Shown in pieces: positions 1 to 15,169 of a stretch of DNA of 64,000 nt. Source of the stretch: Toxotes chatareus (taxonomy: Eukaryota; Chordata; Actinopteri; Toxotidae); contig CM028905.1 in the NCBI GenBank assembly GCA_016801885.1, forward strand, positions 11,312,706 to 11,376,705, given 5' to 3'. The stretch's first letter is position 1; each line of letters opens with the position of its first letter. The position numbers were made by a program, and so were the translations under genes. The notes beneath the pieces were generated by a model, which was given only the letters and a program-made list of their open reading frames with translations, searched no databases and was not told the origin of the DNA.

Positions 1-1800
1 CCAGAGGTCAGTCTGTGGCTCAAACTGTGCTGTCCATCCACCTTTGTGCACCCTTCACAGGATGCTTCTCATGCGCACTTCAGCTCCTTATTTTCCATTC
101 AAACTTAAACTGCAAGGTGGAAGTCATCCACCCTAAATTAAAAACCCACATAAGTATGAATATTTTTCTTCAGGTCTTTAACTTTAGCGTTAATGTTTTC
201 TGCAGAAAATCCTACAACACTGCACAGGCTAGGCTCATTCTTCCTCAAATAAACTATACACAAATATTAAACCATTCTTCCTTCATACACACCTGGTTCT
301 ATAATCATATCAAACTATTGTATGGAAAGACAGTGAGTCACGGTGTGAGCATACCCTGCTGTCAAAAAGATTACACCTACACACATTCAAACGCATCCTT
401 CTGTCACTGCACTAATTTTCCAGTGAGAAAGGAGTGACATATGGAGACACACGTGTTTGATTGGTAAGGTAACACCCTCTGTATCTTTTATAGAATTATA
501 CGCTGCCTTGGCTGCTTTAACAATTAACAGCTAGCGCTCACGTCTGCCTCTATTTTCCACCCTACGGATGAAATAAATGAGCTGAAACAACAAGATGGGA
601 CGTTATTTTAGAGGAAGGATAATACTTTGAGTTTGACAAAGCATGTCGACTCTGGGAGAGGGAAGGAAGACAAATATGTATTCAGATAGGCCTTAATGCT
701 CAAGGTCCTAACATTATCACAAGTAAAAATTATATTTTCACTGTAAAAATTCATCTCTTCATCTGTTTTATTTTGTATTATGACCAAAACGTATTTTACA
801 ATTAAATTAGAAAAATAAAATCTGGTGAAATATCAGATGACTGAAATAAAAGAGTGCTCATACAAGACGAGTTGCACTTTAATCAAATGAATCAAAGGAA
901 TTTATCCCTGTGTTTTTTTACATTACCTTTTAGCTGAACAAAAAACTAAAGAACGTTTTGATCAATTTGGAAGATGGGAATATGCATGTATTTATTATTT
1001 TAAAATAACCCCAAGGAACAAGAAGCACAAAAACTGACTCTTTAATTGTACATTTTTCAGTCTTGTGTTTGACCTTCAAACGCATTCTACATCAGTAACT
1101 CCCTACAGTAAGATATACGTATAAAAAAACACACAGTAACACGTTTCAATCTTTTATTTATCTAAAGCCAACATTTAATGTACACGAACAACAAGGATGT
1201 AGACGGGCAATGTCATAATATGGACAAAATGGTTGATCTCACACTTATCTTTTTAAATAGATAACAGTTGCAAATACTGTGCCACTTCAAGTAGTTTCAA
1301 TATGAAATGTAAACAAGTAAATACATATTGAAATTGTTGCAGCTAGCACAGAAATTTGCATTCATTTGGAGAGTAGTACTTCGCCATTGCCCACATCTTG
1401 AATATATATTGTATACTATCTAAAAGGTGCACATCTTATTGTTGCATAGAAAAAAAGAAAAACTCACTGAAAATATGATTTTCAGTATTGTCAGCTGTAC
1501 TGTCAAGAACTTGGCATGCTGAGAAAAAAATTACTGTAGTGCATGCCTCAGGCTTGTGTCAGTAGAAGTGGCTGTCCAATCACTGTGACTGATCTGATGC
1601 CTAAGAGTCAATCAATTGTGACCCGGGCCAGTGCAAGAGTCTGCATCTCAACTAATCACCAAAGCAAAAATATTCTCAAAGAACCGAGTCTACCGTGTTG
1701 CACAGGCGTGAGTCGAAGTGCTTTATAACGAGTGTATCGCAATAGATGAGATCTGTGTCTTCCTATTCTGAGCAGTTGACTCAAGAACGTCTAATAATAT

Positions 1801-1845
1801 ACAGAGGGAGAGAGAGAGAGAGCGAGAGAGAGAGAGAGAGAGAGT
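1801..1845. repeat. (GA)n microsatellite
   Basis: A run of agag dinucleotides with one gcga interruption; a separate (CA)n tract lies about 110 bases downstream at 1959-1980. Confidence 0.95.
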
Positions 1846-1958
1846 TTCCATAGGAACACCCAGTGAGGACAGACTGCATTGGAGTAACACAGATCTGCTC
1901 CCACTGTTACTGATACCTGGCAGTACATCCACGTATATACACACACATGTAAGCACAA

Positions 1959-1980
1959 ACACACACACACACACACACAC
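1959..1980. repeat. (CA)n microsatellite
   Basis: Eleven dinucleotide copies, part of a 500-bp CA/GT-rich neighbourhood that continues to about 2260. Confidence 0.9.
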
Positions 1981-2325
1981 CGACAAAAAAATAAATAAAT
2001 AAAACCCTATACGGAAGCTCATACACATACAGGATGTAACCACATGCAGCTTACACAACTCCCTTGATCATACATTTACACTTCTGAACACACACAGACA
2101 CGCACACACTCTGCATTCGCACAGACACACAACACGTCTCACTGCTCCTTGTTGCCTTTGAATCTTTCTTTCTAATGAAGAGTGGGGTGCAGATCAATAG
2201 CGTAGGATAGAACAGGCCACAGTGTGCGCTTGTGTGTGTGTGTCTGTGTGCGTGCGTGCGCGTATGGCGTGGGCATGAGTTCTGTGGTCGTCTGGCTTTG
2301 AGTGCTGGGATTTTCAAGGCTAAGC

Positions 2326-2354
2326 AGACAGACAGACTGACAGACAGACAGACG
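2326..2354. repeat. (CAGA)n microsatellite
   Basis: A tract of cagacagacaga repeats with one ctga interruption. Confidence 0.85.
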
Positions 2355-5300
2355 AGCAGGCATGTGCTGCTCCCAGTAGCATTTGATGTGGATCTCTCTC
2401 TTCGTTTCTCTTCTCTTTTTCCTTTTTATCTTTTGTCTTAGCTATTCTAGACCACAACATTATGTAAACATAAGGTTTACCTTCCAGTTGTTACATCATA
2501 TCACTGTAATATCACAGCCACACGGACACACAGGAAGCACATTATAGATCCTGCTGCCTTTACACTCTGCTTCTTTTCTCCTCCGTCCTCCACTTAACAC
2601 CAAATCAGATTCTTCCCTCTCCTCTTTTATTCCCCCATATTCTCTTTCTCAGACAATCGCTCCCCTCTGTAGATCAATCAGGGAAATCAGAGAATTAATT
2701 AATAATCAATCAATCATTTCTGGAGATCTCCTTTGCCAAGCCTGCTTAATTCACAGCCAGTTATTGAATGTTGGACTCATTTCCTGGCTAAAGACAGAGG
2801 GAAGGAAGTTATATTTAGCAAGGTAATAGAGGAGCTCAAGAAGGAGAGAAAGAGAGATGAAGAAGGAGCGAGATTGATCGGTTTCTTACACCGTAAGCTG
2901 AGGAGGTGTGAATCAATGTCCTAAGTGGAGAGAGCAAGCTTTATTATTAATGTGGCACATTCGTCAATTAATCGCTGCAGCGATAGAAAACGAAGGATTG
3001 CCATTCATTTTTTGCCGGGCGGACAGAGCTCCATCCTTCAATCTGTCTTTTCTTCCCCTCTTACAATTTCATTTTATATCCTTCTTTTATCTGTGGTTTT
3101 GATCAATGTCTTTCTGTTCTGCTAATTTTATTTCCTTTTCCTCTGTTCTCTTTTTTTTCTCTCACACACTCCTGCTTCTACTTTTTGCCCCAAACAAACT
3201 GTCATTTTGCTTTCCTCTCTCCTTCCCTGGTGTCTGCAGACATGTGTGTGTGTGTGTGTGTTTTCCTTTTTTTCACTGAGGCTGGACAGTGAGGATGGAG
3301 TTTAGTATTTTGTCTAGGGGGACTGGACTGTCTGTGTGGGTGTGCTGCTTCAGCTGTGTGTATATAAGCATGTGTATGCGTGCCAGTGCAGTGTTGTGTC
3401 CAGGGTACTGAGACATGCCCAGACAGATGGACTACCACAGGACTTTTTCCCATAATCCCCTTCACCTAGTCTGCTACCTAGATTTCCCATGTTAATATTA
3501 TGCATAAATGTCACCAGTTTACAGCAATGATAAGACCTTTTTTTTATGTTTACTGTCTAAAAACTCTTTTCAGCACTAAAGAACCAGCATGATTGGCTGC
3601 TGAATGTTGTGTTTCGGAGCATGTTATAAATCAGCTCTGTTCTGTGCTGTCGTATACTTAGGCTATAGGATTATGATACAAAAATGTAGTCCTCTGCAGC
3701 TGACTTGTTTTCATTGACATTTCCGCTGCATTGTTCTCAAGGCAGAAAGGCTCCCTGCAGCCTCTGGGGCAAAGCTATTGCAATTAGCTGGTGGGCTGAC
3801 ACTGGGCGGAGGACTGAGGCAGCTACACAGGACCCCATGCATTTACACAAAGCCTGCATTTGTTTTACCCCTCAGGCGCTGCTGTCCTGTGCTGTTCTTG
3901 TATGTTTTGTGCTGTATTCTATTATGCTTTATTGTTCAGGGCTGACGCAATGTTGTTAGGTCAGTGTTTTCGCGTTGTTGGTGCATGCCACGTCTCACAG
4001 TGCCGATACAATGACGCGTCAGCCTCAGCCCGGGCTGAAAGGAAGCTGAAGAGGGTCAGACAGAGGCCAGTGGTTCTAGTCACTGTAGCTTAATGTCTGC
4101 ATCTCGCATCCATCTCTCCCTTGAGAACCCACTCTCCCTTTACCTCTCCCTCTCTCTTTCTTTCCACTCACTCCCCCCTTCTTGCTCTCCTATGCTCTGT
4201 CTCAGCCTCTGCTGGTGTGACACAAGGATAGTCATATGGTGCAAGGGTTTTAAGAGGAGACTTGTGTTTAAGCACTTAGAGATGTGAGCACACAACTTAT
4301 AAATGGCCTGAACTCATCCTCAGTGTGTAACAGGGGGGGTCCCAGCAGACACTCTGCAGTACAGCGTGCATCTAGTTGGAATCCCAAATAGCCACCTGAA
4401 AACCATCAGAAGGTGACTTTCTTCTGACGTCTCTACGAGGCTTATTTAAGAGATTGTGCAAATAGCAACCTCTAATCACGTATCACCTATGGACCTGTGC
4501 TACCACAAGCTGCAGGTGGAGATGGACAGCTTTAAAGGGAAATTACAGTTTCATACATTCAGGGTCTTCTTTTTGTAGTTTTGGCTATCATTCCACAGCT
4601 AAAAAGAAGTCAGAGGGCGTATGGGCAGCCACAGATGCCAACCCCCAGGTTAGCCACACATTTTTGGAAGTGAAAACAAAGGTGACCAGTTTTATTATTA
4701 CTAAAATCATGCTATAAAAATATATATGCTGTATTTTGTATGTCACAGTTTTTTCCTGTGTATTGAGTGATTATTACTAACTGTGTGTGCTCACTTTTGG
4801 AATGTCATCCCATTCACCCTAAAGCAAAATGGCCATCTAAGCCTTAGTGTGAATGAATTCAGGAGCCATCTGACCCGAGAGTCTTTAGGCTGCAGTTAAG
4901 CTCTAAAATGAGTGGTTTTCGAGGAGAATTCCTTCACCGTATATAGCCTATGTAAACAAAGTAATTTGCCAAGGGCTGTCTGAGACTGAGCATTTTTAGC
5001 AGGAAAAACCTAAAGCTTAGCAGCAAATTCCAGAATCTGAAAACACAAACCTCAGTGAATCATTATGGTGCTGTAAAACTCAAGACAGCAGTCCAGAATA
5101 AATGTACACAGTGTTCAAGAAAAGGTGTTAATTGAGAATCATCAGGTTAAGACCCAGACACTTGCACAAACAGTGATCAGTTTTGTGTTCATCAAATAAA
5201 ACTGTATATAACTGTCAATACTGGCCTTAGATCAGCTGGTTCTTTAGTTCTGGCCACAGGTCAGCAGAGCAGCAACACCACACTGATGTTTAACAACTTG

Positions 5301-7407
5301 CATTTTGTGCGGAACATGTGTTTTATGTATATAATAATGTGTAATGCTATGTAATAACATGGGTGTAATATTGGGCAGCAGGGAACCAGTTTGGATCAGC
5401 AGTGTGTATTAGCGCATACCTGCGTGAACACATGTATATGCAGCCAAGCAGAAACATACACACAAAAGACAAAACACATACACAGGTGCAAAAATACTCT
5501 CACATGTGCACTATACACACACACACACATACACATTCAGTATACATGTGTGAATGAGTGCTGGCCCAGGTGGGCCTCAGGGAGGAAATTACAGTGCTAG
5601 AAGGGGAAGTATTTCAGCAGCCAGCTGCTTCCCCTCTCCCTCTCTGTGGCCACTGGCTCTATCCCTGGAGAGCTCGACTGGCTTATTACCACACTCAGCA
5701 TATGTGTGTGTGTCTGTGCAGTCATGCATTCCTGCATGTATGTGTGTCCCCCGTGCGCTTACAGGTTTTATTTCGTGCCTGTTTCACTCATGACTGACTG
5801 ACGCATTTGTGCGTCTACCGGTGTGTAAGTGTGTATTTGTCCGTGTGCCAGCGCTGCGTCCCTCTGTGTGTGTTCTCCCTCTGGCTCATCTGACTCCTCA
5901 CCTGCTAGTAAGCTCCCAGCAGGCCTTCCATTGAGCCGTCACTCACTGTGCCACAGCGCTGCCTTTAAAAAGAGCAGGACTCGGGGGATAATAGCAGGGT
6001 GCGGCCGACCTCTGCTCCTGTCTGCAGCCGCCGCTGTTGCACTGACCCACACACAGTCTGTCTGTGTGTGTCTGTGTGTGGGGTTTTGTCTGTCTGTGAG
6101 ACAAAGGGAGAGTGAGCAAGGACTGGATGAGGTGGAGAAGAAGGGAAGCCTTGGAGGGATGAAGAGGAATAGTGTTATTACAGCCTTAGGGATTGAGAGA
6201 GCGTCACTATAATCATGGTGATCATAGTGTTTTGACAAGATTAGCACCTTTCTGAGCCTTGGTGCTGCCTCTGATGTGGCGTTCACATTTTCATAACCAG
6301 ACTCTTGATGTCAAAATCCTGTCATACATAAACGTGGGCCCTTGTATTTTTTATATTTTATATAATGGTGGTCCTGCATGACCTGAGTTCAGGATCAAGT
6401 TGCGAATACCATTAGGTTTAAAGCAAGGGGCTGCAAGAAGATTACCGAATTAGGAACCAAGAAAAAAAAATCTGACCTCAATTTCCCAGAAATTATGCTC
6501 ATATTCAGTAATTCCTTACCTCATGGTTATGTTCAATGCTAATATTAGGTGCTAGTGCTGGTGTACATCTGACTTTCGTAGTTTACGTCCTGTCACAGAC
6601 CAGCAATTAATGCTTGCTTCAACCATGAACTCCTCCTAACCAAGTGTTTTAGTTGCCAAATCCTTCCATATCTTCAGCTTATTAACCACAGTTTATTTGC
6701 AATACAATGTCATTTCTTGGGGAATTCTCAGAAGAATTATTATTAACAATCTTTGGGGAGCAATCTTTTCTGGCAATAGGGATCAAAATACTGTATAGTT
6801 AAGGTTAAGGTTTTAGATGAGATAATGAATATAGTATAGGGGTTAAATATAAGGTTATTATATTCAAAGAATGTGTGTGTGATTACATTAGAAAACCTGT
6901 TCAAGCATTATAATTAGATCATCTAGCTGTCTAGACTTGGACATGAAACTAGTCATTAGTCTTAGTCACTTTTTTTTTCTTAAACTGCTTAACAGAGAAA
7001 AGTTTTATTAAAAATGTTTTATTCATACGAGGGCCAAGAAACCTACTCAGCACATGATAGTAATCAACATTATCAGACAATAGTACAATTTTTATTTAAA
7101 ATTTTAAGAACAGTGTAGGACATGTGCAGTAGCTGGACTATGATTGTGCAACGATGACATGTTTCATAATATTGCAGTATCTCAATTTTTATGTATGTTG
7201 ACTCGCTCACACACACAGCAGGTACAAGTGTGTGACTACAATTACATGCAACAGACCTCCCTGGAGGGGGCCAGTGGTCTGTGTTAGCATCAGTTATGTA
7301 ACCAGTCAACCTAAGGGACAGAAGCTCATGGAAGATGAGATGGCGTGTGACTTCCTTCCTCCCACTACTGTCACAGCCCCACAAACGCACTCTATATGCA
7401 TGCACAA

Positions 7408-7433
7408 ACACACACACACACACACACACACAC
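7408..7433. repeat. (CA)n microsatellite
   Basis: Thirteen uninterrupted CA copies. Confidence 0.9.
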
Positions 7434-10400
7434 GCTATATTAAATCTGGCACTGCTGAGGGAAGTGTGGGAGCCACTGCCATCGCTGAATAAGCTTCCTT
7501 GATGTGCACGCTTGAGCAGGAGAATTTGACATTGTTTTCTGATGTTAAAGCTTCTACACAGCCGTGGTGAAAGAAAAAATAAACACATACAAATGTTTTC
7601 AGTTATTTTGGCTGATTATAGCTCCTTTCAGGCCTATGTGGGTGATCTCCTGTTAGCTTTGTTGCATTTCTTAGGGGAGGAAAATTTGCACCTTTATCAT
7701 CTTTATAAGTACACAGAGTTTAGTGACTCCCAGCATGACTCCACCCAACATCAAGCTGAACTGAGCTCTAATCAACTAGAATAACTAAAAACACGTGTGT
7801 GGGCGTGCAGGGCCTTTAAACTGCAACATAATGGTCCCCGGTATGAGCAGCCACTCACTAAAACACCATGTAGGTTAATGTAGCACTGTGTGTAAAGAGG
7901 ATGTAATACTATGGTTGCTGATTCAGAGGTTAATGAGCCTCTCATGTGAATGAGGCTTTCATCATGCTGGAAACCCAAATACATTCACTGCTATTACAGC
8001 AGTTTTCTTGTTCTGTGTGTGTGTGTTTTGTGTTTGTGATGAAATCTATATTCCTTTTTTACACAAACAGGAGTATCATCTGTTGCACTTTTAGTGTTAA
8101 ACTGAAATTGCTACTGACCTTTGTCGTCATCGGATTCAAATGAAAACTTTCTTTTAACTGTCACAAACAAAGACAGGATTTGTTTCTGTTTGCAAAGTGG
8201 CAATAACGCACAGACATCCATGTTGTGAGAATGTAATTGTCAAAGTGTTGTGTGCGCCTCTTGGCAGCTGTCTGATTAGCAGAGTGATGTGGGGTGGTGG
8301 GAGATTGTTAGGCTGCAGTTCATTTGCTGCTGTGCCCCCTAGGGAAGTTTAATTTAATAAAACACAGCTTTGTGCTTCTTCATTCGGCAATGTCTATAAT
8401 ACTAGCCATGAGGATCAAGGACCGACACACTAATTTATGGCTCAGACAGTCAGAGGGCTAAAAACAAGTAGGACAGGTTATAGATGGATGGATGATATTA
8501 GCATTGTAGGACATTGTGTCGGTGCAACAACTTATCAATTGCGGCTATCAGAAATAATTAATAATTGCATTAAGTAATATGATTTGATTTTGTTCATGTC
8601 GGGGGATCATGCTTAAAAAGGGAAAGCATATACTAACGGAATACACTAACAAATCATTTTGGATTAATTAATAATTAACCTATCAAAAGCTAGTAAAGGT
8701 TAAAGTGTTTGGTGCTCTGCAAAGTAGAGGAAAACTTTCACTCTAGTTAAACCTCCAATAGATCGACCGGTATATTCAAAAGCATTTATTTAACAGATAA
8801 CAAGAGTGAGAGCACACAATCTCTGATCTAGGAAAACCAATAAAAACAAAATGGTTGACTCAAAATGGTAGCTGGGACTTCATGGCCTGTGTGAGAGGTA
8901 AACAAAGGAAGCTACAAACAAGTTAGCAGAATCAATGAGAGCCTGGATGAAACTGTGGGTGTATGTTTAAGGCCAGTTCATGTAGGATAAAGATGCTATT
9001 AAGCTATAAGATGCTGTTAAAACATAAGGTTTGTTGGTTACCTGCAAAACCGAATCAAAGCAAACCAAACCAAATCAATACATGTACACAGTCCTGTGCT
9101 TAGCCGTGCTCTGCTATGTTATTCTGTGCTGGTCACAGTTAATATTACTAAGTCCATAGAGAGGTGATTTGTGGTCCAGTGAGCTTCAGGTTTACACAGC
9201 TTCCTGACACGCTGCAGGCTTGTCTTGCTGCTGGCTTACTGGCTTCAGTGTCGCTGAGGAGATCACTGGTCATTCCTTTGCACTCCTTGCAGAGTTAGCC
9301 ACTTCATGCTAACTCTGCTTTGTGGCTCCTGTTGCTCGTAAAATCATCTGGCAGACTTGCACCATAACCGCTCGTGCTAAATTAAACCTCCTCGCTATTG
9401 GCTAATCTTAAGCCAGCTCTCGTGCCACTGCAGTTGAGGAAAGGGCTCAGTGCAGCAGTCTGCTCCGAGCAGGCCACAGATCAGAAAGCAGAGAAGAGAG
9501 GGAGAGCCAAGCAGTTGTTGCTGCCCTGCAGTCAAGAAAAGAGAGGGAGACAGAGGAGCCCTGGGTTGTGTTGGCCTGCTGTCAGCAAGGGTCATAGGCC
9601 GCACAGTGACCAACGGAAGCTGGCTTTTTGGAGAGAGTTCAGGTTTAGGTGTGAGACCTGAGGAATTCTGGGAAGTTGATTTGAGTTTAAATCACAATGA
9701 GTCCCAAAAGGCCCTACGGTATTTTTGTGAATTTTGCTGTAATCATGATGAACTTTTGGCTCTCTATAGATGAGAAAGAGGAGGAGAAGAGAAATTCCAG
9801 CATGACTGGAAAATCTTCCAAAATCCTCATCTTCGCTCCTCCTGAGCTGGCTGATACGTCTTGTAACATTAGTCTGATGTGTTCAGATTTAGCTCGAATA
9901 GAAGTGGAGAATGGCTGCAGAGATGAGAGGATAGAGAGAGGGAGGCGAAAACAAAGCCCGCTTAGAGCTTAGCAGGAGCTGAAAATACACATTTGTCATT
10001 CTGTTTACTGCACCCAATGAACCGGAGTGACTGTCAAATCCAGATGGGTCATGTTGTGGTTGTCCATACACTGTTCCCTGATCCCTGACCTTTAATGGCG
10101 AGTGCTTGTGTGGAGCAATTACAGTAACACAGTGGTGGTAGGTGGCAAACTGCAGGCTAGGTTATTAATCTTCATTTTTTCAAAGCTACACTAATCTAAT
10201 GATACTTTTTAATTGTGTTTTTCTTGTCTCACAGGCTCTGTTCACACCTCGTATATTGCGGCTGCAGCAACATGATTTAGTCACTCTCTGGTGGTTGAAA
10301 GGCCAAGCAGGGCAATATGCCTCACTGAGAATTGGATACCATAATTAATTGCAATGTAATGGAATTGTATATTCAAAATCAACATGTATAGCAATTTCAT

Positions 10401-13400
10401 TTGCAATCCATATAATTTACTACACCAGCTTATCCTTAATATTCCTGCAAAATTAAATATTAGCTCACCATCAGATTTGAGTTTGAAGAGATATGTACAG
10501 TAAGATTACAGGTCCAAATGTTTGTGTGGAGCAGTATGTAGGTGTTTGTTTTGTATTTTAAGTGTTTATGATTGTGTACTTACAGTTTGATTGAGGAGCT
10601 GAGCCTCTGTCAAAGGAATGCAACCGAATTACAGATTTAGTGGAGTGAAATGAGTGTGCAGTGCACACATGCAAGGTTGCCATGCAGAAAAGCAAACCTT
10701 AACTCTTGAAGACAAAAAAAGGATCACATGCAGCACTTCAACCACATGCAAGTGCAATAATTAATAGAATGAAAAACTGGCATTTGAAATCATGCATGCA
10801 GGGATGCGCTTTTGCAACATTTTCAATCCCAGTTCATATGTTTCTGTTCAGCTAATTGTAACTGATCCAGTGTATTCAACCACAGATTTGATCCTGTATC
10901 CAAAACACTTTTGGTTGGTGAGCGTGTACTCGTACCAGGACCACAATCTTTCCCTGAAGTGTTTTGAATTGTTTAAATATAACCATGAAAACATTAATCA
11001 TAAAAAGTGAACACAGAGGCCAAGGGCTCAGTCAGCTTCACATGCAGTAACCTTAAGGTGCTCTTGAAGACAAAAAAATACCAGCCACAGAAAAGAAAAT
11101 ACTCCTCAGGGATGCTTAGGCAGAACAAGGAGAAAAGGTGTATTCAAAACCTTCATGTAGTTGGGCATATTAAATACACTTTAGTTGCCAAGAGCAGCTA
11201 TAAAGTACAGTGACAGTGAAAGCTATGCTGTTATACATACATGATGAACACTTTCCATTGGCAGTGAGCAGTTTGCAGACACGTTTCCTCGTTCTGTTGA
11301 TAAAAAAAAGTAATCTGTGTAAGTGTATTTGTAATGTAAAAGTTTCTGTGTGAGAGGAACATTGATCACATCAAAATCTACATAATAAAAACCGGGGTCA
11401 GTTTGAAGTATTAAGCTTACTCTGCTTGGAGAGACAGATTTTTTTTAGAGGATTCAGTTTGTTTGGGGTGATCTGCATCTGAGGAGCTTGTAATAGAGTT
11501 TAGCCACTGGCTAGCACAGGCAGTTCAAACTGACTGTGGAAGCCCTTTGCTTTTATGTAATGTGTCCTCTGCAGCTGTGGTCACAATCACGCTGACACAA
11601 TTACCGAGCATGCTGGCATGTCTTCACGGCCGTGCTCTTTGCGTGTGTGTGTGTGTGTTGTCACAGAGCAGCTTATGTGCGAACTCTACCTCTCCTGCCA
11701 TATGTATCGTCCTGTAGCGATGAGAGGGAGATAGATCATCCTCCACAGCAGATGTGCTGACACCAGAGAAAACTTAGTTCACTTCCCTGGCATATTACCC
11801 ACGCTCCCCCTGTGATCCCTCCCTCCAGCCTCCCTACCATTTCTCAGAACTCTGGGAGATTTCTGAAAGGGTTCCCAGTCAAGCTGACAAACCACAGTGT
11901 TCTGGCTTGTGATCATCAGTGTGTTTGTGTGTGCCTTCTACTCTTACACAGCTCATACACAAAGCTAAACTCCTCCCTCTTCTCCCCTTTGCTTTTTACT
12001 TTTGACCTCTCTTCCTCAGCTTTTTCTTGCTTCCTCCTAAACCATCCATCCCTTGCATCTCTTTTCCTCTGCGTCCTTCCTTGTTTCCTTGCTTGACTGC
12101 CTGCTTTGGGTCAAAGTTTAAAGTCTGTTTCATCTCTACTGGGTGTGCTCTGTCGCACCAGTAACCAATAACCACATCCAACACTGAGTGTACTGAAACA
12201 GCCTGGTTTTGTTACACTCTCTAAGTGTATTTGCAAAATACAGCTCCTTATTCTCCCCTCTTCTGACAGCTGATTTCTCTATTTATATGTCAGGGGGTGA
12301 GAGGTGTATGATGAGGAAGGATGAACATGACAGGACTCGTAATTTAGGGTGGTGGCGTACCAGGCAGTGTCATAGATGTTACACAGATTTACTTGAGTAA
12401 ACAAAGAAGTTTTTGCTTTTCTTTGGAAAAATGCGATTAATTCATTAGGTCAATGTTCAGACGTAATTACAGAGTGTAAGTACAATGAACAGCTATTGCT
12501 GAAAAAAATGGCAACCATAAACGGCATAAAAAACAGGACCTGACACAATGGAAAACTTAAGAATTATAACTTTAAAGTAAAATCTTCTCACTCCCTCCCC
12601 ATTTTTCCTGCCCCTGAATCACCTCTGGCCACCCTGCTGTAATGACTTTGAGCCAGGTTTGAGATCACAGCGTGTCTGACTATGCAAAGAATGACTCACA
12701 TACACAAGAGTAGGAATATGGGCCAAGTTCAGTTCTGGCTCTTCTTCTTCCACGTTTCCCTCCCACTACATCTCTATGCATTTGAATTCCTGTATGGTAT
12801 GAACATCGCTAGTGTGTAGTAGATGCTGCTGACTTTCTCATAACTCCACTTACAGGTCATAATTAATGACTTAGTTCAGGAATGTTAAGCGGGTTAAATG
12901 AGCATCCTTTGAATGTTTGCGGTACTTTTCGAATGCGTCCTCCGTCTGTGCCTTACATATGCTGTTTGTTGTCTGCGGAAATGAACCAGTAATAAGTAAG
13001 CACAGATATCAAAGGTTTCTCTTATTAGGGAGATAAACAAGATAGAAGATAGAGATGTGATCGTGAGTCAAGAATGAACAGAGGGCAGATAAGAGAGGAG
13101 AAATGAGGAGATGACAAGTAAAGTGCCTTCTTGTTAAACTCCCCGTCACTCCAGTTCAAACCTCTGAGGCTGAAGTTCAGGCCAGGACTGAGTGTAATTT
13201 AGCCGCTGATGTGATGTTAAAGCTATTAAGAAGAGAAACACTGTAAACAATTGAAGTCTTCTTAAAATAACTGTTAAATGTTTCACCAACAAAGCTGTCA
13301 TCAAGGCCTTTCAGAGAGAGAAAAAACAAAAAAAAAAAAAAAAGAATCTGCCATGAGGAGCTGTTTTCAGATTTCAGCGAACAAAACTGGAATATTGCTT

Positions 13401-13542
13401 TGGTGAAAGCAGCCACACTGTCACAACCTCTCTGTGTGGGTTATTTTTACTCTGAAAGCAGATAAACACGGCAATTACTAATGTTTAGCTGAGCTGCTAC
13501 AGCACCAAGCCTGCTAAATCCTACTAATTAAGTCCAGAGAAG

Positions 13543-13566
13543 TAAAAAAAAAAAAAAAAAAAAAAA
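13543..13566. repeat. Poly(A) tract
   Basis: About 24 adenines in a row on the plus strand. It could be a retroposon tail, but no SINE or LINE body was recognised upstream. Confidence 0.85.
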
Positions 13567-14114
13567 GAGGGAATTATTCTGTTGAGATATAAGAAGACAT
13601 TTATTTTTTATTTTTCTTTAGTCGAGAAGTTCTAATCTGCTTTAATCACAGCTTTGATGGGTTTGTGGCTTTAATGCCTCTTCTCTATTGACACGCCCAC
13701 ACAATCTAAAAACGGGGAGATCCCTCAGTATATCTTCTTGTGTGTTTGTGTGTATTTGTTTGATGTTCCTTCAAACGGTTATTTCATGATACTAGCAGGC
13801 ATGTTTATTTCCCCAAGATAAATTTACCGGGAGCACATGAAAAACACACACAGAGACAGACGCGGTGGTGGTGTCTGCCTGTGGCAAGCGTGTTGCTCTC
13901 TCTGTTTGGGTATTTAGGGCTGAGATTGCCAATAAATAGTGGCCGGTGGCCTTCAGCATCACCAGCGGGGAGAGATTTGTGTCCTCGTGCCTGATTGGTC
14001 CAGACCTGAGGAAGAGAACAAACCATCTCGTTAATCAGGGAACACTGTGGGGACACAGTGTGTGTTTCTGTGCCACTCACACTCTGTGCTTGTGGCTCGT
14101 TGTCAAAATACTGT

Positions 14115-14120
<6 letters not shown>

Positions 14121-14183
<63 letters not shown>
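14121..14183. repeat. (GT)n microsatellite, about 31 copies
   Basis: Uninterrupted GT dinucleotides for 63 bases, followed by a GA-rich stretch. Confidence 0.97.
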
Positions 14184-14189
<6 letters not shown>

Positions 14190-15169
14190 GGAAGGAGAGA
14201 GACAGAGAAAGTGAGTGTTGTGTGTGTGTAATATTATGTCAGGCGATTGAGACGGCAGCAGTGCAGAGCTGAGCCGATGGATGACAGATGACTGGGTGTT
14301 AAAGGCCGCAGGAGCAGCCATGACTCACATACACACACGTTGTGCACACAAACTCCTAGCTGCCGAAGCTGTCACATTATAATCCTACCTGTGCTTACAT
14401 TCCTCCTAGCACCAATTTTCACCTTTAGGGCTGCCAAATAAAGTCTAGTGCAATGTCAAGTTTGAGTACCATCACTCTGTCGTCTATTAGATACCTCAAA
14501 TAATGTGCTAAATTGTCTGCTTTTTTTCCCAAATACTCAACTTTACAGAAATAGGAGAAGCAGACGGTATTTTCAGATGGATAACACTAACTTTCTCAAG
14601 CTCTTTACTTACTTCCTGTTGCCCTGAGAGTTGAAACTCATAACAACTGTGTTTGTTTTCTTGGTCCTGTACCCAACTGTGTCAGACTGCCAGGTTTAGG
14701 GACTCGCACCCAGTCTGCTTAGAGCGCTGCAAAGTAGTGAGAGCGCTGCTTTTGATCAGAAGCAACACAAACACAGCTAAATAAGAATTCTGTGAGTGTA
14801 TTCAGCCAAAGCATGTGAGGTGTAGTGTTGTGCTAACATATGGAGGACAATATTGATTTTAAACTCAGAGTGAGATGATGAATAAACACTGGATCATGGG
14901 ATTTACATTTCAGTAAGCTGATTTCTGCCTCTCCACTCTAATCTCATATTAGCTCACACGAGGATATGGTTACACAGAAAGATGCATGGTACATGTAAAT
15001 GCTTATGAAAGAAAAGATATCTGTGCTGGGTAAAAAAAAAAAAAAAAATCCCTTCTTCTGTGCATTTCCAGTATCTTAGAGCTGACTGGGATTCCTTAAA
15101 ATAGCTCTCAAAAGTGAACATTCCCACAGTGCATCTATCACCACAACACACAGTGGAGCAAGATGTATT

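Noticed and set aside
15..437. 140-codon open frame at the start of the window
   Set aside because: No domain, signal peptide or family resemblance, no suitable splice context, and ordinary AT-rich intron-like composition.
14000..14272. Short open frames across GT and CA arrays, such as runs of Cys-Val or Thr-His
   Set aside because: They are translations of dinucleotide repeats. The same holds at 2.0-2.3, 32.4-32.7, 33.1-33.4, 38.8-39.1, 40.8-41.2 and 53.7-54.0 kb.
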